64,000 nt of DNA, from assembly GCF_003846175.1 (NCBI RefSeq), contig NZ_ML123046.1:655555-719554 (forward strand), in the 5' to 3' direction. Source of the stretch: Streptomyces sp. ADI95-17. Lineage in GTDB: Bacteria; Actinomycetota; Actinomycetes; Streptomycetales; Streptomycetaceae. This document shows, piece by piece, positions 34,024 to 43,729 of this stretch; position 1 is the stretch's first letter, and each line of letters starts with the position of its first letter. The position numbers and the translations under genes were made by a program. The notes under the pieces were generated by a model that worked only from the letters and a program-made list of their open reading frames with translations, was not told the origin of the DNA and did not search any database.

Positions 34024-37000
34024 TCAGTCCCCTCGGAGGGCGGTTTCGAGGACCGCGGCGATCATGGCCGCCGGGCCCGGGGTGAGTACGTCGCTGTGAC
34101 CGCAGTCCAGTTCGTGCACATCGAGCGCGGCGGTCACGCGCTGCCAGGCCTCGGTCTTCTCGGCCGTGGTCGGCCAGTCGTCGTGCGTCGCGGAGAAGAG
34201 CGTCGTCGCGCCGTCGTAAGGGGACGGGTGCCAGTCCCGTACGAGCCGGGTGTGATGCGCCCCGATGTCGACGAGGGTGTGCAGCCGGTCCTCGGACAGG
34301 CCGTCGAAGTTGCCCCCGCGGGCCTGGGAGAAGAGCGCGGACCGCTCCAACGGACCGTCCGGCAAGGGAAGTTCCGGTGCGTGGGCGTGGAGCAGGATGC
34401 GCAGCATCTCGTCCTCGACGGCGGCGGGGTCCAGCGGGGTGCCCCTGATCCGTTCCGGCATCGGCATGGCGTCCACCACGGCGAGCATCCGGACCTCCTC
34501 GCCGGCCCGGCGCAGCCGCACCGCCAGTTCATGGGCGAGCGGTCCGCCGAAGGACCGGCCGAGCAGCAGATACGGTCCCCGCGGCCGGAGTTCGCGGACG
34601 CTGCGCAGATACAGGTCCGCCATCTCGTCCATGGTGGCCGGGAGGCCGCCGGCACCGGTCAGCAGTGCCGGGCTCTGCAGGGTGTGCACCGGGCGGTCCG
34701 GTGCGAGGTGCGGCAGCAGGCTCACGTACGACCAGCCGAGACCGAGCCCCGGATGCACACAGACGAGCGGGGTGCGGTCGCCGCCGGTCCGCAGGGTGAG
34801 CACATGCTCCAGGCTGTTGTGGTGCGGTTCGTCCGGCACGGTCGCGGATCCGGCGCGTCCGCGGGCGGGCCGCAGCGGTATCCGCGCGGCGCGGCCGTTG
34901 CCGGACGGCGGCGCGTCCAGCAGGGCGGCGAGACCGGCCGGGGTCGGCGCGTCGAACAGGGCGGAGACCGGGATCCGTACCCCGAGCACCGTCTCGATCT
35001 TCGACTTCAGGCGCAGCGCGGTCAGTGAATGGCCGCCCGCCCGGAAGAAGTCGGTGTCGGGCCCCACCGCGGGAACCCCGAGCACCGTCCCGAACAGGGC
35101 GCACAGCTCCCGCTCGCGCGGGGTGCGCGGCGCCCGGCCGGCCACCGGTTCCCCGGTGGGCCCGGGGTCGGGGAGGGCAGCCCGGTCGGCCTTCCCGTGG
35201 CGGGTGAGCGGCACCTCGTCGATCCGGGCCCACCGGGACGGCACCAGGTGCGCGGGCAGCTGCTCGGCGGCATGTGCCCGCACCCGGGCGAGGGTGCGGT
35301 GCCACTGCTCCTCCGGGGCGCCGGAACCCTCGTCCGCGCTCCGCTCCGGCACCAGCCAGGCGGCCAGCAGCTTGCCGCCCGCCGCGTCCCGCCGGGCACC
35401 GACCACGGCCCGCGCCACACCGGGGCAGCCGGAGAGCGCGGCCTCGACCTCGGCGGGCTCCACGCGGAAGCCGCGCACCTTGACCTGGTCGTCGGCCCGG
35501 CCCGCGAACTCCAGGACACCGTCCGGCGTCCAGCGGGCCAGGTCCCCGGTGCGGTACATGCGGCTGCCGGGCGGCCCGTACGGATCGGCCACGAACCGTT
35601 CCGAGGTGGCGGCCGGCCGGCCGAGGTAGCCCTGGGCGAGACCGCTGCCGCCGAGGTAGAGCTCACCGGTGGCACCCGCCGGGACCGGACGCAGCCGGTC
35701 GTCCAGGACATGGGCGCGGGTGTTGTCCAGGGGCCGCCCGATGGGAACGGCCCCCGCACGGCGGCCGCTCTGCCCGTCGGCGGTGTGGGCGGTGGCGAAC
35801 ACCGTCGTCTCGGTGGGGCCGTAGCCGTTGACGACCACCGTGTCCGGGCAGTGCTCCCGGATCCGGAGCACGGTGTCGGGTGCCAGGACGTCGCCGCCGG
35901 ACCACACCTCACGGAGCCCGGACAGCGCGCCGGGCGCGATCTCCGCGACGGTGCGCAGCAGTTCGGGAGTGAGCATGAGCGCGGTGACCCGCCGTTCCCG
36001 CACCACTCGCTCCAGCAGGTCCGGGGTGACCGCCTCGGCGGGGGCCACGACCACGGTCCCGCCGTTCAGGAGCGGGATCCACACCTCGTAGGTGGAGGCG
36101 TCGAAGGTGTACGGGTTGTGCAGCAGTACCCGGTCGTGGGCACCGCCCGCGAAGCGGCTGTCGGCGGCGAGCTCGGTGATCGCCCGCTGCGGGACGACCA
36201 CCCCCTTGGGCTCCCCCGTGGAGCCGGAGGTGTAGATCACGCAGGCGGCGGACCCGGGACGGGTCTCGACCCGGTCGAAGGACGCCGGCCCGGACGACTC
36301 GGTGACGTCCAGCACCGCGACCCCCGCGGGCAGCCGGGCGGCACCCCGGTCCGTCCCCTCGGTGAGGACCACGGAGGGTCCCGCCGCCGCCATCAGCCGG
36401 GCCAGCCGCTCCGCCGGGTGCGCCGGGTCCAGGGGGAGCCAGCAGGCGCCCGCCTTGAGCACCGCGAGCTGGGCCACGATCAGGGACGCCGAACGGGGCA
36501 GCAGCAGGGCCACGGTGTGCCCCGGCGCCACACCGGCCCGCACGAGGCGGCCGGCCAGCCGGTCCGAAGCGGCGTCGAGCCCGGCGTAGCTGAGCGTCTC
36601 GCCGTCCGTGTCGACGGCCGGCGCGTCCGGGGTGCGGGCCACCTGGGCGGCGAACCGCCCGGCCGGGGTGGCGGGGCCGGCGGACGTGCGGGCCGGGCCG
36701 TCCGCCAGGGCCAGCAGCCGACGCCGCTCCGCCGCGGGCAGCGCGTCGACGTCCGCCACCGGCATCCGCGGCGAGTCGGCCAGCTGCTCCAGTACGTGTG
36801 CCAGGCGTTCGGTGACGGCCGACGCCGAGATGCCCCGGCGGCAGCTCACCGACAGCAGCAGCCGCTCCTCGGCCACCGCCGCGATGGTGACCGGGTAGTG
36901 CGTCGCGTCCGTCACCTTCGCCAGGCGGACCGCGTCGGGACCGTCCTCGTTCCCGGAACCGCGCGGGAAGTTCTCGAAGGCGATGATCGAGTCGAAGAGC

Positions 37001-37998
37001 TCACCGGCCCCCACGGCGCGCTGCACCTCGGCGGCGCGGGCGTGGTGGTGCTCCAGCAGCCGGGACTGCTCGTCCTGGATCCGGCACAGCAACTCGTCGA
37101 CCCGCTCGTCGTCCCGCAGCCGGACCCGTACCGGCAGGGTGTTGATGAACAGGCCCACCATCGACTCGACGCCGGGCAGATCGTGCGGGCGCCCCGAGAC
37201 GACCGCGCCGAAGACCTGATCGCGGGAGCCGGTCAGCCTGGCCAGGACCAGCGCCCAGGAGACCTGGACCAGGGTGTTGAGGGTGACACCCGCCGTCGCG
37301 GCCCGCCGCACCAGCCGCTCGGTGAGTCCGGTGGACAGCCACAGCCGCGAACGGTCCGGTGCCGTGTCCGGTCCGGCCGGGGCCAGCAGCGCCGGCCGCT
37401 CCAGACCCTCCAGCGACTCGCACCACGCGGCTTCGGCCTTGTTCCGGTCCTGACCGCCCAGCCACACCAGATAGTCCCGGTAGGGCGCGGCGGGCGGCAG
37501 CGGCCGGCCCGTCACGAGGGCGGCGAGGTCCCGCTCGACCACCGGCATCGACCAGCCGTCCAGCAGGATGTGGTGGAAGGACACGATCAGTTCGGCACCG
37601 GTGTCGTGCCGCAGGAACGTGGCACGGACCAGGGGCGGGCGGGCCATGTCGAAGCAAAGCGCCGCGTCCTCGCGCAGCACCTCCTCGGTCCGCGCGTCCG
37701 CTTCGTCCGGGGTGAGCCCCGTCAGGTCCACATCCGTCCACGGCACCCTGACCGCCTTCGGCACGACCTGGACCGGTCGGTCCAGGCGCTCGTGCCGGAA
37801 GCAGGCGCGCAGATTCGGATGCCGGTCCAGGAGCGCGGCGACCGAGGCCCGTACCGTCTCCCCGCCGATCCCGGGGCCGATCACGAACCGGGCCTGCACC
37901 AGATAGGGGTCCGGGCCCCCGGTCTGCCGGGCGGCGTGGAACAGCAGGCCCTCCTGGAGCGGGGAGAGCGGCAGTACGTCCGCGATGCGCGCGTTCAT
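34024..37998 (-). CDS. NRPS module C-A-T-TE (NRPS C)
   Basis: A 1324-residue termination module. The condensation domain (1-440) starts DVLPLSPLQEGLLFHA and has VSFHHILLDGWSM. Its type fits acceptance of a D-configured donor from the epimerase of NRPS B. Adenylation about 450-960 (CVIYTSGSTGEPKGVVVP, MYRTGDLARW, TRHGKADR), with tentative code D-A-Y-M-W-G-G-V-F-K, near codes for branched aliphatic residues. Carrier about 990-1055 (FRAGGHSLTALRL). Thioesterase about 1085-1324: LLLGRSFGGPLAHE (Ser), and CGHSDV (His). ATG overlaps the previous stop by 4 bases. Confidence 0.93.
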   Translation of the reverse strand: MNARIADVLPLSPLQEGLLFHAARQTGGPDPYLVQARFVIGPGIGGETVRASVAALLDRHPNLRACFRHERLDRPVQVVPKAVRVPWTDVDLTGLTPDEADARTEEVLREDAALCFDMARPPLVRATFLRHDTGAELIVSFHHILLDGWSMPVVERDLAALVTGRPLPPAAPYRDYLVWLGGQDRNKAEAAWCESLEGLERPALLAPAGPDTAPDRSRLWLSTGLTERLVRRAATAGVTLNTLVQVSWALVLARLTGSRDQVFGAVVSGRPHDLPGVESMVGLFINTLPVRVRLRDDERVDELLCRIQDEQSRLLEHHHARAAEVQRAVGAGELFDSIIAFENFPRGSGNEDGPDAVRLAKVTDATHYPVTIAAVAEERLLLSVSCRRGISASAVTERLAHVLEQLADSPRMPVADVDALPAAERRRLLALADGPARTSAGPATPAGRFAAQVARTPDAPAVDTDGETLSYAGLDAASDRLAGRLVRAGVAPGHTVALLLPRSASLIVAQLAVLKAGACWLPLDPAHPAERLARLMAAAGPSVVLTEGTDRGAARLPAGVAVLDVTESSGPASFDRVETRPGSAACVIYTSGSTGEPKGVVVPQRAITELAADSRFAGGAHDRVLLHNPYTFDASTYEVWIPLLNGGTVVVAPAEAVTPDLLERVVRERRVTALMLTPELLRTVAEIAPGALSGLREVWSGGDVLAPDTVLRIREHCPDTVVVNGYGPTETTVFATAHTADGQSGRRAGAVPIGRPLDNTRAHVLDDRLRPVPAGATGELYLGGSGLAQGYLGRPAATSERFVADPYGPPGSRMYRTGDLARWTPDGVLEFAGRADDQVKVRGFRVEPAEVEAALSGCPGVARAVVGARRDAAGGKLLAAWLVPERSADEGSGAPEEQWHRTLARVRAHAAEQLPAHLVPSRWARIDEVPLTRHGKADRAALPDPGPTGEPVAGRAPRTPRERELCALFGTVLGVPAVGPDTDFFRAGGHSLTALRLKSKIETVLGVRIPVSALFDAPTPAGLAALLDAPPSGNGRAARIPLRPARGRAGSATVPDEPHHNSLEHVLTLRTGGDRTPLVCVHPGLGLGWSYVSLLPHLAPDRPVHTLQSPALLTGAGGLPATMDEMADLYLRSVRELRPRGPYLLLGRSFGGPLAHELAVRLRRAGEEVRMLAVVDAMPMPERIRGTPLDPAAVEDEMLRILLHAHAPELPLPDGPLERSALFSQARGGNFDGLSEDRLHTLVDIGAHHTRLVRDWHPSPYDGATTLFSATHDDWPTTAEKTEAWQRVTAALDVHELDCGHSDVLTPGPAAMIAAVLETALRGD

Positions 37999-40900
37999 CG
38001 CTGGTCCTCCTCGTCGTCGGTGGTGTCGAGGTCACCGAAGTCCATGTCCTGCGCGAGCAGTTCGAGCTGGTCCCCGGTCAGGTCGACGAGCGGGAAGTCG
38101 GACGGGGCGTGGACGGCCGCGCCGTCCGGCCCGCAGTGGTCCGCGAGGACGCGCAGCGCCTCGGACCACGCCCCGGCCAGGGCACGCATCCCGTCCTCGG
38201 TGAACACCCCGGACGGACAGGAGAAGCTCGCCTCCAGCACGGGCTCGCCGTTCTCCTCCCGGGCCAGCACATCGACCTCCAGGGTGTGCGCCAGTGGCAC
38301 GGCGTCCGGGCCCGGTTCGAGCAGCCGCCCGCCCGCCGCGTCGGCCGCGGCGAACCGGCCCAGATAGTTGAAGCGGACATCGGGCGCGGGGAGCGCGGCG
38401 AGCGCCGGGCCGGTCTCCGGGTGGAGGTAGCGCAGCAGACCCCAGCCGAGCCCGCCGGAGGGCACCGCGAGCAGCTGCTCCTTGACACACTTCAGGGCCT
38501 CGCCGGGCCGGCCGCCGGGCACCACCGAGGCCGCACCCAGGTCCAGGCGGACCGGGTACTGCGTGGTGAACCAGCCGACGGTTCCGGACACGTCGACCGG
38601 GGCGGATATCGCCTCGCGGCCATGGCCCTCCAGATGGACGACCAGCGAGGATCCGCTGCCCCGCCGCTGGACGGCCGCCGCGGTCAGAGCGGTCAGCATC
38701 ACCGCGTCGGGGCGGCAGTTGAAGGCGCCGGGCAGAGTGAGGAGCACACTGCGGGTGAGGTCGGGGTCCAGATCGAAGGTGAGGGTCTCCCGCCGGCCGC
38801 CCGCCGCCGGCACATCGGCGAGGCGAGCCTTTTCGTCCACCAACTGCCGTTCCCACCAGGGGAGTTCGTCGATCCGTAGCACGGCCTCCCGGGAGAGCAG
38901 CCGGGACCACCGGGTGAACGAGGCCGTTCTCGCGGGCGCGGCGTCGTCCGCGGAGCGGCCGTCCAGCGCCGCGGCGAGCTCCTGTCCGAGCACCCGCCAG
39001 GAGAACCCGTCCACGGCCAGATGGTGCACGGTGAGCAGCAGCGCACCGGGCCGGCCGGAGCCGGGGTCGAGCCACATCGCCCGCACCATCTCGCCGTCCT
39101 CGGGGCGCAGGGTGACGGTGCGCGCCAGCTCCGTCGCCCTGGAGTGCAGATCGGCGTCCGCCGGAACGGCCACCCGGACGGCCCGCGCAGCCGGGGGCGC
39201 GCTCTCCTCGGGAACCCGGAGCTCCCAACCGGTGTCGTCCTCGCACACCAGGCGCATCCGCAGCGCGGCGTGCCGCGCGGTCAGTACGGAGACGGCCTCC
39301 TCGATCGCGGCGAGTCCGGTGCCGGGCGCGAGGGGGAACAGCATGGACTGGGTGAACGTGGCGGTGTCCCGGACCTGTTCGCGCCACCAGTGCATCACCG
39401 GGGTGAGGGGCAGCCGCCCGGTCCCGGTGTCCTCCTCCTCCGGGGCGTCGCCCTCGGGCGTACGGGCCAGCACGGCCAGCCGGGCCGGGGTGCGTACGGT
39501 GAACACGTCGTGCGGCGAGAAGACCAGACCGGCCGTACGGGCCCGCGCGGCCAGCTGGATCGCCATGATGCTGTCGCCGCCGAGGCGGAAGAAGTCGTCG
39601 TCCGCACCGGCCTGTCCGACGTCCAGGAGCTCCGCGAAGAGTCCGCACAGGACCTCCTCGCGCGCCGACCCGGGAAGCCGGACGGTGTCCGCGGTCCGGG
39701 CGGCGGGCGCGGGCAGCGCGGCCCGGTCGAGCTTGCCGTGCGACGACAACGGCAGCGCGTCCAGCGCCACCACCGCGGCCGGGACCATGGCCGCGGGCAG
39801 CCGCCCGGAGGCGTGCAGCAGCAGCGCGTCCTCGTCGACCGACGCTCCCGGCGCGGGCACCACGTACGCCACCAGCTGTGCGGAGTCGGCCCGGTCGTGC
39901 CGTACGACGGCCACCGCCCGTTCCACGCAGGGGTGTTCGGTGAGCGCGGCGGCGATCTCACCGGGCTCGATGCGCAGCCCGCGCAGCTTCACCTGCTCGT
40001 CGCCGCGCCCCAGGTAGTACGTGTTCCCGCGGTCGTCGCGGTGGGCGAGGTCGCCGGTGCGGTACATGCGGCTGCCGGGCGGACCGTAGGGATCGGCGAC
40101 GAACCGCTCGGCGGTGAGCGCTGCCCGGCCCAGGTAGCCGTGGGCGAGCGCTTCGCCCGCCAGGTACAGCTCGCCGCCCGCCCCGGCGGGGACCGGCCGG
40201 AGCCGTTCGTCGAGGAGGTAGGCGGTGGTGCCCGCCACCGGTGTGCCGATCGGCGGCGCCGTTCCGTCGGCGTCCAGCGGTCCGGAGACGGTGGAGACGA
40301 CGGTCGATTCGGTGGGCCCGTAGGCGTTGTGGAAGCGCCGGCCGGCGACGGCCCAGCGGGCCACCAGCTCCGGCGGGCAGGCCTCCGCGCCGACGACGAG
40401 GGCACGCAGCTCCGGGTGCGGTCCGGCCGGCACGGTCGCCAGCACCGACGGCGGGACGAACGCGCAGGAGATCCGCCGCTCGGTCAGTACCGCCCCGAGG
40501 TCCTCGCCCACGAGCGGACCGCGCTCCGGCAGCACCAGCGTTCCGCCGGAGCCGAAGGCCAGGCACAGTTCACCGACCGAGATGTCGAAGGAGGGCGGCC
40601 CGAGCTGGAGCACCCGGCTGTCCGCGTCCAGTGCGAGGCCGTCCACCAGGCTCCGGGTGAGCGCCGCCACGCCGGCGTGGCTGACCACCACGCCCTTGGG
40701 GGCGCCGGTGGAGCCGGAGGTGTGGATGACATGTGCGGCGTCATGGGGTTCCGGTCCGCCCGGCGGCAGCGGCTCCCCGGCCCAGGCGTCCTCGTCGAGA
40801 ACCAGGGTCGGCAGACCGGTGTCCAGGGGCGCGGCGCCGGGTTCGGTGACCAGGAGCACCGGCGCGGCCTCGGCGAGGACCCGGCGGATGCGCTCGGCCG

Positions 40901-42677
40901 GGTGGGCGGGGTCGACCGGCAGATAGGCGGCGCCGGCCCGCTGCACGGCCAGCGCGGCCACCGGCCAGTCGCTGCCACGGGCGAGCGCGAGGGCCACGAT
41001 CCGCCCGGGACCGGCACCGAGGCTCACCAGCTGACCGGCCAACCGGGCCACCCGGTCGTCCAGTTGGGCATAGCTCAGGGTGTGCCCGGGAGACTCGACG
41101 GCCGGCGCGTCCGGCGTGCGGGCCGCCTGCCGGGTCACCAGTTCGGGCAGCGGCACGGGGGCGGGGGCGGCGGGCCCGGCGGAACCGGCGAGCAGCTCGC
41201 CGCGCATGGCCGGCGGCACCACGTCGATGTCACCGACGAGCGCGTCCGGGTCGGCCGTGATCCGCTTCAGCAGCTCGACGTAACACTGCGTCCAGCGGGC
41301 CACCGTCTCGGGGCCGAAGACATCGGTACGCAGTCCGAAGCTGCCCTCCATGCCGTCACCGCTGTCCTTCACCACACCGACCAGGTCGTGCTCGCCGCCC
41401 GTGTGGATCCGCTCGGGCTCCGCGAACTCCTTCATCACCGAGACGCTCGGCTGCTGCGTCAGGTGCATGAACACCCACTGGTACAGCGGGGCCCGGCCCG
41501 CGCTGCGCTCGGGCGCGGCGGCCGACACGATCCGGCCCACGGGCACGTCCGCGTTGGCCATCAGATCCGGGAAGTCGACCGCGAACCCGGCGAGCAGCTC
41601 GGCGAACGACCGGTCCGGAGCCACCTTCCAGCGGGTCGGCACGGCGTTCATGACGTACCCGATGACCTGGTCGAGGCCCTTGGCCGCGCGGTTGGCGATG
41701 GGGGTGCCGATCACCAGGTCGTCGGCGCCGCTGACCCGGTGCGCCAGGACGGCGAACGCCGCCATGAGGACGACGTACACCGAGGCGCCGCGCTCCCGGG
41801 CCAGGGCACGCACGGCGGCGGTGGTCGGCGCGTCGATGCGGAAGGGCACCTGCGCGATGCCCTCGCGCCCGGCGACACCGCCGTTGCTGCCCGGCACCGT
41901 CAGCGGACCGGGCGGGTCGGCGAGATAGCGCCGCCAGAAGTCGAGCCGGCTCGCGAAGACCCCGGACTCCGCCAACTCGCTCTGCCAGGACGAGAAATCG
42001 GCGTACTGCACGGCCGGCCGGGTCAGCGGCGGCTCCAGACCGTCGCGCAGCGCGCCGTAGGCCCGCGCGAACTCGTTCTGCAGCACATCGAAGGACCACC
42101 AGTCGCTGATGGTGTGGTGCAGACTCAGCATCAGCGTGGAACGCCGTTCGTCGACCCGGACGAACCGGGCCCGGATCAGCTTGTCCCGGCCGAGGTCGAA
42201 GGGGCGGCTGCGGAAGGTCTCGAAGGCCGCGTCGATCGTCCGGCCGGTGCCCCGCAGATCCTCGCGCTCCAGATCGAAGTCCCCGTCGTCCGGGAACTCG
42301 ACATGCAGCTCGCCCGACGGGTCCGTCACGATCCGGGTCCGCAGGATGTCGTGGTGACGCTGGATCAGCGTCAGTGCCTCCTCCAGGTGCGCCGGGTCTA
42401 CGGGCCGCTCGAAGTGGTAGGCGGCGCACAGGTTGAGCGCAGGGGTGCCGGGATACAGCGAGTCGTACACCCACAGGTCGTGCTGCGCGGGGCTGAGCGG
42501 CACCCGGCGGGCCGGGTCGCGCGGCGGTATGACGGCGGGTATCTCGCGGGCCCGGCCCGCCTCCAGGAGGCGGCGCAGCAGGCGGATCCGCTGTTCCCGG
42601 CCCAGTGCGACGAACCGGTCGGCCATGGAGGGGGATGCCGCGACCGGGACGGTGCGCGCAACGGTGGGGGCGCTCAT
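37995..42677 (-). CDS. NRPS module C-A-T-E (NRPS B)
   Basis: A 1560-residue module. Condensation about 50-480 (LSLHHTISDWWSFD; HHxxxD intact, the usual Gly is Trp). Adenylation about 500-1000 (AHVIHTSGSTGAPKGVVVSH, MYRTGDLAHR, SSHGKLDR), tentative code D-I-G-F-V-G-A-V-V-K, not matched to a known residue. Carrier about 1030-1095 (FRLGGDSIMAIQLA, the DSI form typical before epimerases). Epimerase about 1110-1540 (LLTVHHLAVDGFSWRVL, LEGHGRE, VGWFTTQYPVRLDL, RFNYLGRF). The residue added should end up D. The start shares one base with the stop of the monooxygenase gene. Confidence 0.93.
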   Translation of the reverse strand: MSAPTVARTVPVAASPSMADRFVALGREQRIRLLRRLLEAGRAREIPAVIPPRDPARRVPLSPAQHDLWVYDSLYPGTPALNLCAAYHFERPVDPAHLEEALTLIQRHHDILRTRIVTDPSGELHVEFPDDGDFDLEREDLRGTGRTIDAAFETFRSRPFDLGRDKLIRARFVRVDERRSTLMLSLHHTISDWWSFDVLQNEFARAYGALRDGLEPPLTRPAVQYADFSSWQSELAESGVFASRLDFWRRYLADPPGPLTVPGSNGGVAGREGIAQVPFRIDAPTTAAVRALARERGASVYVVLMAAFAVLAHRVSGADDLVIGTPIANRAAKGLDQVIGYVMNAVPTRWKVAPDRSFAELLAGFAVDFPDLMANADVPVGRIVSAAAPERSAGRAPLYQWVFMHLTQQPSVSVMKEFAEPERIHTGGEHDLVGVVKDSGDGMEGSFGLRTDVFGPETVARWTQCYVELLKRITADPDALVGDIDVVPPAMRGELLAGSAGPAAPAPVPLPELVTRQAARTPDAPAVESPGHTLSYAQLDDRVARLAGQLVSLGAGPGRIVALALARGSDWPVAALAVQRAGAAYLPVDPAHPAERIRRVLAEAAPVLLVTEPGAAPLDTGLPTLVLDEDAWAGEPLPPGGPEPHDAAHVIHTSGSTGAPKGVVVSHAGVAALTRSLVDGLALDADSRVLQLGPPSFDISVGELCLAFGSGGTLVLPERGPLVGEDLGAVLTERRISCAFVPPSVLATVPAGPHPELRALVVGAEACPPELVARWAVAGRRFHNAYGPTESTVVSTVSGPLDADGTAPPIGTPVAGTTAYLLDERLRPVPAGAGGELYLAGEALAHGYLGRAALTAERFVADPYGPPGSRMYRTGDLAHRDDRGNTYYLGRGDEQVKLRGLRIEPGEIAAALTEHPCVERAVAVVRHDRADSAQLVAYVVPAPGASVDEDALLLHASGRLPAAMVPAAVVALDALPLSSHGKLDRAALPAPAARTADTVRLPGSAREEVLCGLFAELLDVGQAGADDDFFRLGGDSIMAIQLAARARTAGLVFSPHDVFTVRTPARLAVLARTPEGDAPEEEDTGTGRLPLTPVMHWWREQVRDTATFTQSMLFPLAPGTGLAAIEEAVSVLTARHAALRMRLVCEDDTGWELRVPEESAPPAARAVRVAVPADADLHSRATELARTVTLRPEDGEMVRAMWLDPGSGRPGALLLTVHHLAVDGFSWRVLGQELAAALDGRSADDAAPARTASFTRWSRLLSREAVLRIDELPWWERQLVDEKARLADVPAAGGRRETLTFDLDPDLTRSVLLTLPGAFNCRPDAVMLTALTAAAVQRRGSGSSLVVHLEGHGREAISAPVDVSGTVGWFTTQYPVRLDLGAASVVPGGRPGEALKCVKEQLLAVPSGGLGWGLLRYLHPETGPALAALPAPDVRFNYLGRFAAADAAGGRLLEPGPDAVPLAHTLEVDVLAREENGEPVLEASFSCPSGVFTEDGMRALAGAWSEALRVLADHCGPDGAAVHAPSDFPLVDLTGDQLELLAQDMDFGDLDTTDDEEDQR

Positions 42678-43729
42678 CACAGGTTCTCTTTCAGTTCGGC
42701 CAACCGGTGCAGCCCGGCCAGTACGTCGTCCCGTCCGATGCCGAAGTCGATGAAGCAGGCGACCTCGTCGACGCCCAGCTCCGCCAGATCGGCGAGCATC
42801 TTGGCGCAGTGGCCGGGGGAGCCGAGCAGGCTGCCCCAGCTCAGATAGCGCTCGAACGCGAAGTCGGCGAGCATCGCGGTCTGTTCCTCGGTGAGGCCCG
42901 CGGTCGTGGCGTCCGCGGAACGGTTCGCCGCGGTCTGGCGTACGTACGAGGCGAGATAGGTCTTCAGCGGGGCGCCCGCCATCCGGCGGACCTCCGCGTC
43001 GTCGCTGCCGACGTAGGTGTGGGCCATCAGCGTGACCCGGCCGTGCGCGTCGGTGCCCCGCTGGTCGGGGGCCTCGGCGCAGGCGGTTCGGTAGCGGGCG
43101 ATCTTCTCGGCCAGCTCGTCCCGGCTCTGCCCGACGGTCGCGCCGAGCACACCGGCGCGCAGCCGGCCGGCCGCCTCCCATGTCTCCGGGTTGCCGGACG
43201 TGGTGACCCACAGCGGCAGGGTGTCCTGCACGGGCCGGGGCTGGGGAGTGACGGAGACCGGGTCGCCCGTGCCGTCGGGGTACTCGGCGGGCTCGCCCGC
43301 CCACAGCGACCGCAGCCGGGGGATCGTCTCCAGAGCGGTTCGCCGACGGTCCGCGTACTGCTCGGGGGCCAGCGTGAAGTCCTTGGAGTGCCAGCCGGTG
43401 GCGACGGAGAGGCCGACCCGCCCGTGCGAGAGGTTGTCCACGACGGCCCAGTCCTCCGCCACCCGCAGCGGGTGGTGCAGCGGCAGGACGACACTGCCCG
43501 CGCGGATCCCGATCCGCTCGGTGGCGACGGCGAGTGCCGCGCTGAGCACCGGCGGGCTCGGGAAGACCTGTCCCACCTGCTGGAAGTGGCGCTCGGGGGT
43601 CCAGACGGCGTGGAACCCCAGCCGGTCGGCGGTCCGGGCCACGGCGAGGATGTCCTCGTACGTCTCGGTGTGCCGGGCCTCGCCGGCGGTGGTGCTGTCC
43701 GCACCGAAGAACATCACACTGAGGTCCAC
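42677..43729 (-). CDS. LLM-class luciferase-like flavin monooxygenase
   Basis: A 350-residue TIM-barrel protein: VDLSVMFFGADST, then FHAVWTPERHFQQVGQVFPS, TERIGIRAGSVVLPLHHPLR with AEDWAVVDNLSHGRVGLSVA and GWHSKDFTLAP. This is the natural-product luciferase-like monooxygenase type (MupA-like) seen in NRPS and PKS clusters. It uses reduced FMN and O2, and a carrier-bound acyl or aminoacyl group is the probable substrate. GTG 43729 has GGAGGAG 5-6 bp upstream and lies 16 bp inside the end of NRPS A, so the two are translationally coupled. The exact oxidation is not known. Confidence 0.88.
   Translation of the reverse strand: MDLSVMFFGADSTTAGEARHTETYEDILAVARTADRLGFHAVWTPERHFQQVGQVFPSPPVLSAALAVATERIGIRAGSVVLPLHHPLRVAEDWAVVDNLSHGRVGLSVATGWHSKDFTLAPEQYADRRRTALETIPRLRSLWAGEPAEYPDGTGDPVSVTPQPRPVQDTLPLWVTTSGNPETWEAAGRLRAGVLGATVGQSRDELAEKIARYRTACAEAPDQRGTDAHGRVTLMAHTYVGSDDAEVRRMAGAPLKTYLASYVRQTAANRSADATTAGLTEEQTAMLADFAFERYLSWGSLLGSPGHCAKMLADLAELGVDEVACFIDFGIGRDDVLAGLHRLAELKENL

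Noticed and set aside
30707..34099. A very long open frame on the plus strand (about 1130 codons) antisense to NRPS D
   Set aside because: It is the mirror of a high-GC NRPS gene; its product is Arg/Gly-rich, has no domain and no ribosome site. The same holds for the long plus-strand frames at 35029-38367 and 39021-42848.
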